A program made the translations under genes and the position numbers. This document shows positions 37,901 through 49,548 of a stretch of 51,053 bases of DNA, piece after piece; within the stretch, counting starts at the first letter, position 1, and each line of letters starts with the position of its first letter. The notes beneath the pieces are model-generated. The model did not search any database, had not been told where the DNA came from, and worked only from the letters and a program-made list of their open reading frames with translations. This DNA is from Lingula anatina (taxonomy: Eukaryota; Brachiopoda; Lingulata; Lingulida; Lingulidae): contig NW_019775516.1 in NCBI RefSeq assembly GCF_001039355.2, forward strand, positions 182,835 through 233,887. Direction: 5' to 3'.

Positions 37901-40639
37901 TTGTCCATTGAAAAGATGGAGTCATTACCGTATATCTAAATCTAGTCTAATCAGTCACTCTGAATATCAAGGTCTGAACAGTGACAAGTAATCATTATTC
38001 CACTAACTGCACCACTGTCAGTGCATTGAACATCAGAGTGATTTTGTCTACTTTGATGACATTTGTCATCTACTACTGAAGATATATATGGATATAATAT
38101 ATACAAGCTGCAAGCAAGCTATTAACTGCTAGAAAATGCAAGCACCCTTACCTAACAAGTGATCTGCAGGACAGAAGAGAAAAGGAGAAAATACAGTGAG
38201 ATACAAGACAACATGAAATAACCTTTCAAATAGATATTGATATATGAAATAGGATACATGTGCTTTGTAATGTAAGATATATGTATGCAGTGGTATGAGG
38301 TAATCCAATTTTAAGATGTGCTTTCTTTATGATTAAGTCAGACACAATTAGGAACTAACATTTGTTGGTCCCCAAATCCCAAACTGATAATAGCATTGCT
38401 TATGCTTAGAGTCAATTTAACTGCCGATCATAGCTTTCAAAAGGAAATATGTTGTTAATATATGTGTGGAATAATTGTGGTAAATAACACCATGCTAAAT
38501 GATTTCAATTAACTATGTGAGTTTCTCCGTGGACTATGGGCAATATTCAAAACAATTCATAAAAGAATAATGTATATGCAGCAATCAAATACAGGGTCAT
38601 ACGTATACCGTACCATACACACTTTATACAAATGCATTTTCATCATAAAAAATAAGATACTACATATAACCAAAAATATATATGCAATAATTATATCAAA
38701 TGTTACTTTGGGAAACTCTTACTGCAGAGAGCTCTTCTTGGTACTATGCTGCCATCTACAGTGCATAAGACAGTAACACACCAATGATATCAGGTTTCTC
38801 ATTGTAATAGACCAATGAAATGAGAGCTTCCATCAAAGAGTTTTCCTGCTGTAACATATTCTATTACAATCCCATGGTACTGACTGGCTATAGACAAGCA
38901 AATTGTGTAAACTAGCACATGCTGTCCTCACCAAAGATATATAGCTACAGGGTTAGGGTATCGGATTGTGCACCTAAAGTCAAAGGAATTTTTCTCTTTG
39001 TAAAACATCCAGTGACATGAATTGTTACTGTAAATTACTACAATATTTTGTATAAATTCATTGTGAGGAAAATTAAGTGTGGTCTTCTGTTGCAAATTAT
39101 AGTTATCTTATAAATAAACAATATATCTAATACAGCAGAAATAATGATATAATAACAGTATTATCATGGTGCTTATTTTCAATTTCGGTTTGGTGAAAAA
39201 CTACTTTGGGGAACTTTCTTTTGCCTGAATTTACTTGTTTTTAGAAAATGTTAAAAGCAAAAGCAAAAACCAATTCTTAAAACAGTGACTTGCAATAGTG
39301 TTGCATTTCAGCCATTTTTCTCACAGTTCAAAACAGCATCACAACATACAAATACATTAATATGTTGAACAAAAGAAACACAAAAATGAAAGCATTTCAT
39401 ACAGAATAAAAATATCCAAATTTTCAGGAGTGCATAGCATAATTTGCAAGTACAGGAATTCAAAGGGAGGAAGATCCTTTTGTAATCTCTGCTTTTTTGG
39501 TGGGTATTTTGTAATACAACTTTTATTGCTCTCTTTATTTCTTATTTATTAATTTTTTGTGGGGGGTGGGGGCAATGCTGGATTGCACTCTTTGTTTTGA
39601 CAAATGGGATGAGTTAGGGGTTGGTGGGGTGCATCTGCCTTTTCACAGGCATAACATAAGGACCACTTTTGTCTTCAAATTTAAGCTAGGAAACAATTAC
39701 CTTTTGCCAAGCATTTAGTCTGTCATTAAGTTTTCATTTAAAAAGTGAGCCTATACTGAAGCAATTCTAAAGACACTGAGATACACAAAACCATGGAAAA
39801 TGTTTAAGACAGAGACTGAAAACAATTGCACAATTGTGACAGATGAGACAAGGCCAATTGTGACAGAAATGACATGAAGATGCTCTGAGGAGGAGCACCT
39901 GAAAAATAAACTTACCGTCTTCACTGACAACATCATCATCCACTTCATCCTCTTCGTCCGATAATTCTGCCAACTCACGATCACTAGAAAGAAATAACAT
40001 TTTATTTAATACTTAAAGAGCATGAAGTTAGTTTTTTTTTTGTGAACTGTTTTATGTAATAAAAAAATCTAAAATTACAAAATCATGATAATATTTCTCC
40101 TTCTCCAACCTCCTTGGATTCTGCTCTATAATGTGAGAGCACTTTCAAAATATCAAATCCAACCCCTGATTCTCAGGGCACATGCCTTCATGCTGATATG
40201 GTATGAACAGCACTCTCAGGACATCATATCATCTGTATGATATTCAAGGTACATGCTTTGAAAATGCAGCACAACAGCTTGGTTCCCCAGGGTGCATCAA
40301 CCGTCATGAAACTAGGTATCAAATCACAATATAATCTGCCCATCAAATGTACCAAATCTAGGATCTGTCATCTGCCACTGATTGGACACTCACTCAAATC
40401 ATCTATATGATATTCAAGGTACATGCTTTGAAAACACAGCACAACAGCCTGGTTTTCCAGGGTGCATCAACTGCCTAGTACCATATATCATATAACACAA
40501 TATTATCTGCCCATCAAATATACCAAATCTAGGATCTGTCATCTGCCACTGATTGGACAATCACAGGGTCCTTGTCATGTCTGTATAGGACTGAAACATC
40601 TCTATACTAACTTGTTCCTTGTCATTTTCGGATGATCTG

Positions 40640-40671
<32 letters not shown>

Positions 40672-42803
40672 TAATAATTTCTTAACTTCTTTTTATAAAT
40701 CACTAACTATCAGTGGAAGGTGGGGTACTGGAAAATCATATCCTGAACTTGTTGATTCACTGCCACACTTGGACTCGGGCCCTATCGTATCTGTTTGAGG
40801 AAAGTTGGGGTATAAAACTACCAAGTGAAATCAGCACAGATGCTAGGGCTAGATCTACAAGCTGAGATTCAGTTCAATTAACAAATGTTATCAAACCTGT
40901 CATCATCATCATCAATGCTTGGACTCACTCTCAGATTATGTTATTATAGCCAAAATAACTGGACAATTTCAGGCACATACAAATTTAAACTGTCAAGGAT
41001 AATTTATAAAATGCAGTCCACTCAACAGAAATAAGACCAAAATATTTGTTCCAGGTATTTGGTCCAGGTTTTAAAAGATATGTTGGAGATAAAACTTCAA
41101 TTTGTGTTATGCAGAATTTCCTGTATCTTTTAAGTCCCTTCTCAGTATTTGTTTATAACCAAGCATATTTGAGAGACTCCAGAGACAAGCATTTAATGTA
41201 GTTATACTAAGCTATATTGTCCAATCAAGTCAAGTCTGAAAACTTTTAAGGTGCAATAAGTGAAAATCACCCAATTGAAGTAATATATTTAGAAAAGTTT
41301 TTTAAATTTTCTGGACTTTTGAGTGTTAAAAGGTGAACAACACTGCAATCTCATCATAAAGATTTCATCAAGTGACTGATGGAGCACCAACTCCATAAAA
41401 TAAGTAATTCTGAAAACTGATGAAGGTGCAGCATTGTCTCCTCAGCAACAAATGTCCAGGAATGTTTCTAAAAACTTTTCTCAATATATTATAGCATATA
41501 ACTTCAGTGAAACTATTGTAAGGTGTTCTAACAATGGGTTAAGATAAAAACACGTCATCAAGTGCATTTCCAACATCTAGAGCATACTTGTGAAAGTGGA
41601 TCTCACCCTAAATACTGTGAGCACCTATGAGAACTGAAAGCCAAGAGAACAGTGACTTAAAAAATAAACACATACACCCAGTGCAACAACGTGTTTGGAA
41701 CAGTTTAAGGAAAATGTTTTGCCACAACTAAAAGCTGATAGCAATGTGAATATGCTGAAGCAGTGACAAAATTATCTTTGTTTATTGGAATGCTGTAAAA
41801 TAATTGCACTATAAGCAAGAGAGGCAAGTTTTTTTCTCTCATATTGATTTTTATCTATTAATTTCATACTGGTTTCATGGTAGAGGCAGTTTCAATTTAG
41901 TTGGGCTAGTATGAAGTAAGTATGAATAAGCATATTATTATACTACTAATGCTAAGTATTATATAAATTTAACTGTTAAAGATATGCAAGAGAAACAATT
42001 TTCTGCTATCTGGCAGGTTTATTTTGGCATGAGTACAATAAATAGGTAGAAAGCATTTAGAAGTATTTGAAATTTCTCATCTGTTCTGTGGATTATTTCC
42101 AATGAAAAACACTGTATATAGCAATTCATGAATAAAAAAAAATAAATAAATAAAATAAAATAAATAAATAAATAAATAAAATGAACAAATAAATGAAAAT
42201 TGTCCTGCNCAAATATGTCATAGGTCAATGTCAGGTCAAGGTAACATCAACTCACCCTTCCTCCATCATCATCCTCTCATAGACAGTTCCACCGTCATCG
42301 TTGGGGAAGATCTCCTCCTGGTGGCTGAGGATGAGTTTAATGAGGTCGTTGACGTAGCTCTGGTAGGTAACAGGGTCCTTGTCCCCAGGGACAGGGAGGA
42401 GGGTGGGGCCAAAACATATGGCCAGGTTATAAGGATCCATCATGTTCTCATCACTGAACTCTGATAAACTGGAAGGGAAAGTTTTTGATTAAATACTGAT
42501 GACATGTTAGAACTGGGGGAAAGTTTGCTCTTCAACGACAATGCGAATGTGTGGGTTTAATCAAAAATGGCAGTTCTTCTGGAAAATACTTACTGATTTA
42601 GGAAGGAAAAGAGATATCTTAGCACCACAAAAACTGGACGTGGAAGTTGTGTGATCAGTTCTCGGAGTCGCGTTATGGAATCTTTGACGTTGTCTATCCC
42701 TGAAAAATATTATGTAGTCACTGTATTAAGGTTTTTGTCTTAACAAAATGGAATGTTAGGCACTATGAAATATTTTACAAATGCCAAACAAAACTGTATT
42801 GTT

Positions 42804-42862
<59 letters not shown>

Positions 42863-45800
42863 ACATACTTGTACAGTCTATAAGAGCATCAAACATTTGT
42901 GTGGGGAAGATGGGTTCTCGTAATTCCCGGAAGTAAAGTTTCAGAACACCTGCCACGGAGTTGATACTGATATTGTCTGTCATTTCTATCAGCGGGTCTT
43001 CTCCTAGGAGACAATGGAACAGCTGTTATGATTGGCCAAAATAATGAATAGGACAAATACCATGTTGGTGCTGAACTCCACAGAAAAGCTCAACAAAACT
43101 TTAATTACTTTGCAATTCCTACAAAGCTTCATAGGTACATTGCTGTTTGTTCTCTTAATTTAGCAAAAATTTTTTGTGAAAATTAGACATTTTTGTTACT
43201 TTGCCCAAAAATTCTACAAAGTCCTGTCAATTTTTAAAACTCTTGCGAGATAATAACCCTGATATAAAAGTCCTCAGTGAAGAAGTTACACACAATTATT
43301 AGCCTAAGTCTGGTTACTTACCTTTTTCAAAGGCTGCCTTGAACTCATTGATTTCTAACTGTGATCCGGACACACGGAACACCCCCTGATTATGCATACC
43401 TGAAATAAAACATACAGAATCTTTTCCCATTACCATAATTACTCATAAATTTTAAAGAAAAAGAAAAAAAAATGGCAAGGACTGGTCATGCAATAATTCA
43501 CAAGTAAGAGAAAATTGCTCTTTACCCCAGGAAAATTAATATTGGCAGGACAATCCCTTGAAATGGCCCTTTACACTTTTTTAAAATTTATTTTATTTTA
43601 TTTTTTTTTGGTATAAACCATGTGTAAAGAAATTGATTGAGATTTTTGTTCTTGATAGAAAGTGAAATATGAAGTGCTACCCACCATATAAATTGATGAT
43701 TCGAACACAACTCCTGATGATGAGAGGGACGTCAACGCCCGTCACCTGAAAGAAACAGCAACAGAGACACTGAGACAGGCCTCCATAGCTTGGTCATATA
43801 AGAGAGAAAGAGAGAGGCCCTTGCTGGAAAAGCCATAGCAAAACATTCATATACCACATTGGTCATGTGCATCCATCTGCATGTGTCACCACAGGTGCAC
43901 AGAAAACTTTTCATTTTTAGGAAAATTTACTTCAAGTGCTCGGCGTTAAATTTAACTACTAGCTTGAGCAAAGGTATATGAGTCCCAGGAATGTTATTTT
44001 TTACCTCTGCATATTCCTCAATGCTGCCCCCAAATAACTTAGGCTGTCCTACAGTTGGAGCTTTCCCTATGCGACGTTTCCTTGGCTTTGGCGGGAGCGA
44101 TGGAGGTCTGAAGGAAATACCATGTGTTTAACTGTAGGATATGCAAGGAAAACTAACAGGTACACCTCAATTTATTTTGAGTTTATTTTCCCCTTTACCA
44201 CATCTTTCCTGTTCTTTTGATGGGTTCTTTATTTTACACACCATGTAAATGTAGCCGAGTAACACATAACAAAATCGACCATATTTCATAAGGATCAGCT
44301 TCTTTACTCCTTCCTAAGTCCTGTATACTTATACATGCACACTCACGTGGAATTGCGAACACTGACAAAGAATAGTGTTGAGCAGTGATTTTATACTACC
44401 CTCTCACGTGACTGCCAATGTCAATGCTTTATGTAATACTGTACTGAAATTTTGTAACCCTATTACATAAACAACATATACATAATAAACATACATTGAA
44501 ACTAAAAATAAAATAAAAAATAAAAATTCCATATCTACCTTGTTGTCTGTCCTATTTTGACGCCCTCGCCCAGTGCCTTCTGTATTGAAGTATGTTGAGC
44601 CTGAAGACGAGCCACTTTATTGCTGCCTAGCACATATTCTTTAAATTTCTGGAGAAATAAGAAAAAATTCTTTAAACTTGACTTAAAACTTGACTGTAAT
44701 CTCACCAGTTGAGGTTATAAAAATATTCTGCTCAGGATGATCTACTTGTGTTAAGGATATCAAAATCCTTTTTAATATATCATGAAAATTTTAATTGGGA
44801 TGATTTTTTTTTCCATTTATCAGTCTAAAACATAATTTCTGCTTATGTAATTCAGCCAATATAGAGTACTATACACAGTGTCACATCTGACACAAAGTCA
44901 TATCAAATACTTCAAATCTGTCATATTGCTGCATTAAAACCTAACACACTGTCACACCTATCATACTTTCTCACACTTAACACACTGTCACAGCAAATCC
45001 GCAGTGCCTTACCTCTAAATAATAAACCTCAATGTCACTTCTGTTGGACTTCAGTTTGGCCACTTCACTGGGAGACTTGGGAGGCACTTTCTGTGGATCT
45101 TGGAAATATGGCGTGACATCGTACTCCTGACTTGTGATCATTTCCATGAGAGTTTTATCAGCAGCTTCTAGCGACTTCCACACCTGGAAATATCACACGT
45201 AATGACAGCTTTAAATAGGATTCTAAATTCACTATTACATCCAGCACAATCAACTGCATCAGAAAACCAATTTTACCACTGTATCCAAAATAATTCATGG
45301 TCTCACCAATCACAATTGTTGACACACTTGTCACAATCCAATAGCTCTCCTATACAATTTCACTGGCAGAACCATAAACTTATCAAATATGGTGTAACCT
45401 AGCACACTGTCTCACCTAACACAATGCACTCTCACTTAACATAATTTCCTCTCTCACCTAACACAATCCACTGTCTCACCAAACGCAATTCCATGCCTCA
45501 CCTCATCATTCTCTAGTTTCAGCTCCTCTAATCTCTTGGAGAGCTGGTCGTATCTCTGGACTAACTCATCTTGCACAGACTTCTGAGCACTGACTTGAAT
45601 CACCTGTAGGATGTACAGAATCTTATTACGTCTTTGTATTCCATTCACTTTGTTATTATGTCCTGTCCAGTTAAAGAAATCCAGCTCTGACACAAACAAC
45701 AGATTTGTTAATATTTTTCAATTACTCCATGTGTGAACCTTAAACTGATTATTTTGGTCAGTCACCCTAACTAGAAACAGTCCTTTAGACTAATAAAATT

Positions 45801-46056
45801 GGTTTTGCAAGGAATCGTTTCTCACCTCATCCCCTTTATGTGCCTGAAACTCAAATTTCTTCGGTAGAGCAAATATCGTGCTATTGCTCTCCAGAAATTT
45901 TTTCTTGTCCAGTCTGGCATCTCCCACATCGGTGATACCCTTATTGAGCAGATCTATGGCAAACTTGTGCGAGTTTTTCACATTTTCTTCAACCGACAGA
46001 GTTGTCATCATGAGCCTCGCCATTGCAGCGTGATAGCCGTAATCCATGCCCTGAGG

Positions 46057-46103
<47 letters not shown>

Positions 46104-46602
46104 TGATTAATGACTGGTTATATAAACAAAAATGAATACCCAGACAATGCAGTAATAAGAAATGTCAACTCAGCAAGTGAGTATTTCCAACAACGCAGCT
46201 CAGTTGTCATTTTGATCAATTATTTACTGGATCACAACCAAAATCTGACCAATTTCAGGTCATCATGCTCCAATGAACTTACATCTAATAAATCTGACAG
46301 GTCATCCACAGAATATTTGTGTAAAGCTGCATTAGCAGCGTCTATGGTGAGAAGGTATTCATTTCTGGACTTTAGTGCCTTCAGCTTGTTTTCTTGATAC
46401 TTATTTTGCCTCTGAAAAAAAATATGTACATGAATGCTTATCTTAGTAAATATGTAAAGACCCAGAAATAGTATATTATAAATAATGCCCATTTCTTCAA
46501 ATATTTCATGTATTCAAAAGTATCAGTTTAGACATAAAATGCACTTTAAGATGAAGCTTTCATTCAGATTCAATGAAACTGTCCTTGTAACAATTTTTTG
46601 TC

Positions 46603-46638
<36 letters not shown>

Positions 46639-47770
46639 CACATTATAAAACTGAAATAACATACAGGGCAACCAGGGTTATCAAGTAAACCAACATTTCC
46701 TCCTTAATTCCTGTTACATATAGCATTTCCTAATACCATTCAAACCTTCCCATTTCCCCTGACACTCTGACAGGTACCCTGAGGTTCAAAACTTTGACAG
46801 TGAGAGCAGAGAATGAGCTGCTGCTCTGATGTGATGAAGTTATGAAGCCTTGTGTATCCAAATGCTAAGTTACTTGAACTATCAGGATTGTTTCCTACTT
46901 TTTTTAACTTTTGTTCCCAGGTATCATGCCAGAAGCAGGAGAATTTGTTGAAACGTGGTCAGATTCTTTTCAGCATTCTTGATAAAATTTCTCAATTTCA
47001 TAAGTAAGAGTAGGTGAGTGAGGCCGAGTTTGGTCTATCTTTAAAAAAATACTAATAAATAAATAAATAAATAAATAAATAAAAATTCAAATCACCTTTT
47101 CCGCCTGTTTTTCTATGGACCTGTACTTCCTACTGGGGAGCCCACTCTTCCCAGCATGCTGTTCAACCTTCACTTTTTGACTCTCTGCTGTCTTCAGTTT
47201 GTTCTCCGCCTGTTTACTTTCATTGTAGTAAATGTGGTAGGTTTTCATTGCCTGTCAGAGAAAAAAAAGCAATTCTGTTAGAGGACACAGTGGATTGTGT
47301 TTGGTGAGACTAAATTGCGCTGGGTGTGATGGTGAAATGTGTTTGGTGAGACAAAGAATTGTGCTGGGTTGGATGGTGAAATGTGTTAGGTGAGATGTTG
47401 ACAGTTATTCATCAAGGTTAGCTAAGCAATGCTTTAATCCAGATTAGAAGTCCACCTCCATGGTAAGACCTCAAAACCTGTGGTTGTTTGACAAATTTTG
47501 CAGAAAATTATTCACAAACCTTTACACAGGAATTGAAGAATACTACCAAATCATTCTGTAAGCATAATTATTTTCCATGATTTTTTTCATGTTAACCATC
47601 AAATAAGGAGTAAAAAGCATTTAAAAAATTAAATATTCAAAATTTGAAATTGAAAACAAATTAATTTTATCAAAAAACTGCAGAACATGGCACAAGTATT
47701 AACTTACAGTTTGTAGTTTGTTCAGCATACTAAGGATTTCTTCGTGACTGTCAACTCCAATATCTCTGTA
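31911..47770 (-). CDS. SRGAP: srGAP (F-BAR, RhoGAP, SH3), 5' end not in window
   Basis: SLIT-ROBO Rho GTPase-activating protein: membrane-bending F-BAR, Rac/Cdc42/Rho GAP and SH3 modules acting on cortical actin. Exons: 47770-47708, 47251-47096, 46411-46283, 46050-45826, 45603-45502, 45183-45013, 44648-44539, 44107-44005, 43745-43685, 43399-43322, 43003-42869, 42699-42594, 42468-42256, 39983-39916, optional 38163-38152, 34124-33938, 32973-31911. Phases agree at every junction (989 or 993 aa). F-BAR extension: EILSMLNKLQTAMKTYHIYY, ENKLKALKSRNEYLL, DLSDLLD, GYHAAMARL. RhoGAP: GVFRVSGSQ with the arginine finger, GVLKLYFRELREPIFP, YNLAICFGPTLL. SH3: ALYDFEG, ELSFKKGD, DWWDGYF, GLIPDKYI. The 353-aa last exon is disordered, with KHTPDLVLDL (shared with vertebrate srGAPs) and proline motifs. 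The N-terminal F-BAR exons were not recognised before 51053. Confidence 0.95.
33842..33915. repeat. Imperfect (CA)n tract
   Basis: CACACA-rich low-complexity stretch with TAC and ATG interruptions, lying about 20 bp beyond the donor of the SH3 exon. The plus-strand open frame of His/Thr repeats here is not a gene. Confidence 0.8.
36391..36537. repeat. About 147-bp inverted-repeat element in the srGAP intron
   Basis: About 33 bp at the left end (CTAATGCTTGACATAAGAAG, then TAATAAAGCATTG) recurs inverted at the right end (CAACGCTTTATTACTTCATA, then AGTCCAGTATTAG), with roughly six mismatches. It looks like an old MITE. A target duplication is not clear. Confidence 0.6.
36870..36985. repeat. Degenerate minisatellite (AACTAGGTCACATGTGGCC-like)
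   Basis: Five or so diverged copies of a roughly 20-bp unit centred on CTAGGTCAC lie within the intron between the microexon and the SH3 exon. No coding potential. Confidence 0.6.
38152..38163 (-). CDS. SRGAP: Predicted 12-nt srGAP microexon
   Basis: A 12-base exon lies between an excellent acceptor (long pyrimidine tract, then TGTCCTGCAG) and a strong donor (GTAAGG). It falls in the roughly 5.8-kb interval between exons 39983-39916 and 34124-33938. The flanking exons join in phase 1, and the insert keeps the frame: GAC-G|AT-CAC-TTG-TTA-G|AA, changing SEDEPEV to SEDDHLLEPEV just before the SH3 domain. Four residues are added with no stop. Microexons of this kind are often neuron-specific. 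Inclusion is not proven here. Confidence 0.65.
   Translation of the reverse strand: MTC
40222..40565. repeat. Tandem duplication, about 170-bp unit, in an srGAP intron
   Basis: Copy 1 (about 40222-40391) and copy 2 (about 40394-40565) both run from a TCAT-TATGATATTCAAGGTACA block through GGGTGCATCAAC and CTAGGATCTGTCATCTGCCA to TTGGACA. They have diverged by substitutions and small indels, so this is an older real duplication rather than an assembly error. Confidence 0.8.
42209..42209. other. Ambiguous base (N)
   Basis: A single N follows an (AAAT)n low-complexity tract, 46 bp from the end of the RhoGAP exon at 42256. No duplicated flanks are seen here, so it is probably a low-quality base rather than a contig join. 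Confidence 0.9.
44880..45012. repeat. Donor-like minisatellite after the 45183-45013 exon
   Basis: In minus sense the intron begins GGTAAGGCACTG and continues through diverged units such as GTGTGACAGTGTGTTA. The unit resembles the array beside the next upstream exon (45380-45502). Copies are degenerate and about 20-24 bp long. Confidence 0.6.
45380..45502. repeat. About 22-bp minisatellite whose first unit contains the real splice donor
   Basis: In minus sense, starting at the exon border 45502: GGTGAGGCATGGAATTGCG.., GGTGAGACAGTGGATTGTG.., GGTGAGAGAGGAAATTATG.., AGTGAGAGTGCATTGTG.., GGTGAGACAGTGTGC. The first unit supplies the actual GTGAGG donor of the exon 45603-45502. Four more units each present a near-consensus GTGAGA/G. 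Confidence 0.75.
47282..47402. repeat. Related minisatellite in opposite orientation
   Basis: On the plus strand, GTGGATTGTGTTTGGTGAGA-type units recur three to four times next to the acceptor of the exon 47251-47096. They are the same motif as the 45380-45502 array but inverted, so the two intronic arrays are complementary in the pre-mRNA. Confidence 0.65.
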
Positions 47771-49051
47771 CTAGAAGAAAAAACAACAGCACATTCAACA
47801 CCAAGAGATCACAAAATATCTGACTAAATAATATTATCATAGAAAAAAAATTGTTTATTTTCTGAGCTAATTTTGAGCAGAACAACCATTTCACCAACTG
47901 ACTGCCCTAAGTGTCCCCCTGGACTCCCTTAAGCGTCCCCCTTTGGACTCTCCTAAGTGAACCCCTCTTGACTCTCTAAGTGTCCTTCCTAATGCCTTCT
48001 GACCTCTCCGTGCCCATACCCTGGGGCTCTCCTCACCTCTCCCTGCCCATACCCTCGGGCTCTCCTCACCCAGTGGTAGACAATAATTATTGACTATTCC
48101 TAACAGACAACTGTATACACGTAGCTTAAAGTGATAATAACTCTTCGTATGAGATGTATATTTCACAATAAAAACCTTGTGAATAACTCATAGAAATATA
48201 ATATATTCTGTTTTACCACAAAAACAGCAGTTATAGCTATTATTCTGATATCTGAGCTTGTCTTCAGACCACGTGACCTCCATTGATAGCTATACTCTGT
48301 TAAATTCTCTTAAGAGATTTTAACAAAAAACCAAACTTTTTAGAAAAAAACCAGGGACTAACTTTGAATGTAAAAATGGATTCATTAACCATTGGTAAGT
48401 ATGGGAAAATTGTTGTTTACTCCAGGAAAATTCATTTTTTGGCCGAAACGAAGAGTTATTATTGCTTTAACTGTATCAAAATTCTCCTGAGACTAGAGAA
48501 GGACAGGAAATGGGGGATAGAGAAGTTGGAAATGCTGTGCTTTGATCTGTTGATTTGGTAATTAAATGGTTTTTAAATCTAGGGAAAAATGAAAGAAGAT
48601 AGATAAGGATGGGAGAACAAAGCTAGAAGTATTTTATGCTTTGATAAATGAATTATGGGCTAAATGTGTAAGGTGCAGTGGAAATAAATAAAATTAATTA
48701 ATTAAAATAAAATCAGAAAAATGAATAACTAAATGTGCAGACCTACGAATAAATACATAAGCCTATAAAAACAAACATATTGAATCTAAAAACAATTATT
48801 TCTGACAAATCTTTAAATTTCACAACTGGACTTGACACGTGCCATGCATAAACCTTATCAAGTTTTGGCAGATCTGTAAAAAATGTTGAATAAAGATAAA
48901 CCAAGCCACACAAGGTCACAAATATTGCATGCAGCTGAATTATAATGCCAAATTTGTTCATAAGTAAAATATATACATATGGTTAAATGATCCAAATCTT
49001 AAGCAGCAGTGGGGTGGGGGTTGAAAAAAGGGGGGGTCTGATTGATATGTC

Positions 49052-49136
<85 letters not shown>

Positions 49137-49495
49137 TGCTATTCCTTGGATCATATATCACTGTCCAATTGATTTAACAGACTGGTGACATTTTTACCCT
49201 GAAGTCTGTCTCAGGGAAAAAATTGTATGAATGTGTCTAAATGTTTGATATCATCTAATGGGAAATGTCCTGCAGGGTTTTCAACTCAACAGCTGTGGTC
49301 TGTTGAAAACAAAAAACCTCAAAAAGAACAACTCCATTCTTCCAGTATATCCATTTAAAATTCAGCAACCTCCATAAAAACCAAAAACCTTTTTTGGGGG
49401 GGAGGGGGAGGGGACATTCAGTAAAACAAATAGGTAGTTTTTTTTTGATTTTTTGAAATTGCACAAATGGAGACAGATTTCATGTCTGCAAAAGN

Positions 49496-49548
<53 letters not shown>

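Noticed and set aside
48987-49172. Arg-Glu and Ser-Leu repeat proteins
   Set aside because: Pure translation of the (GA)n microsatellite.
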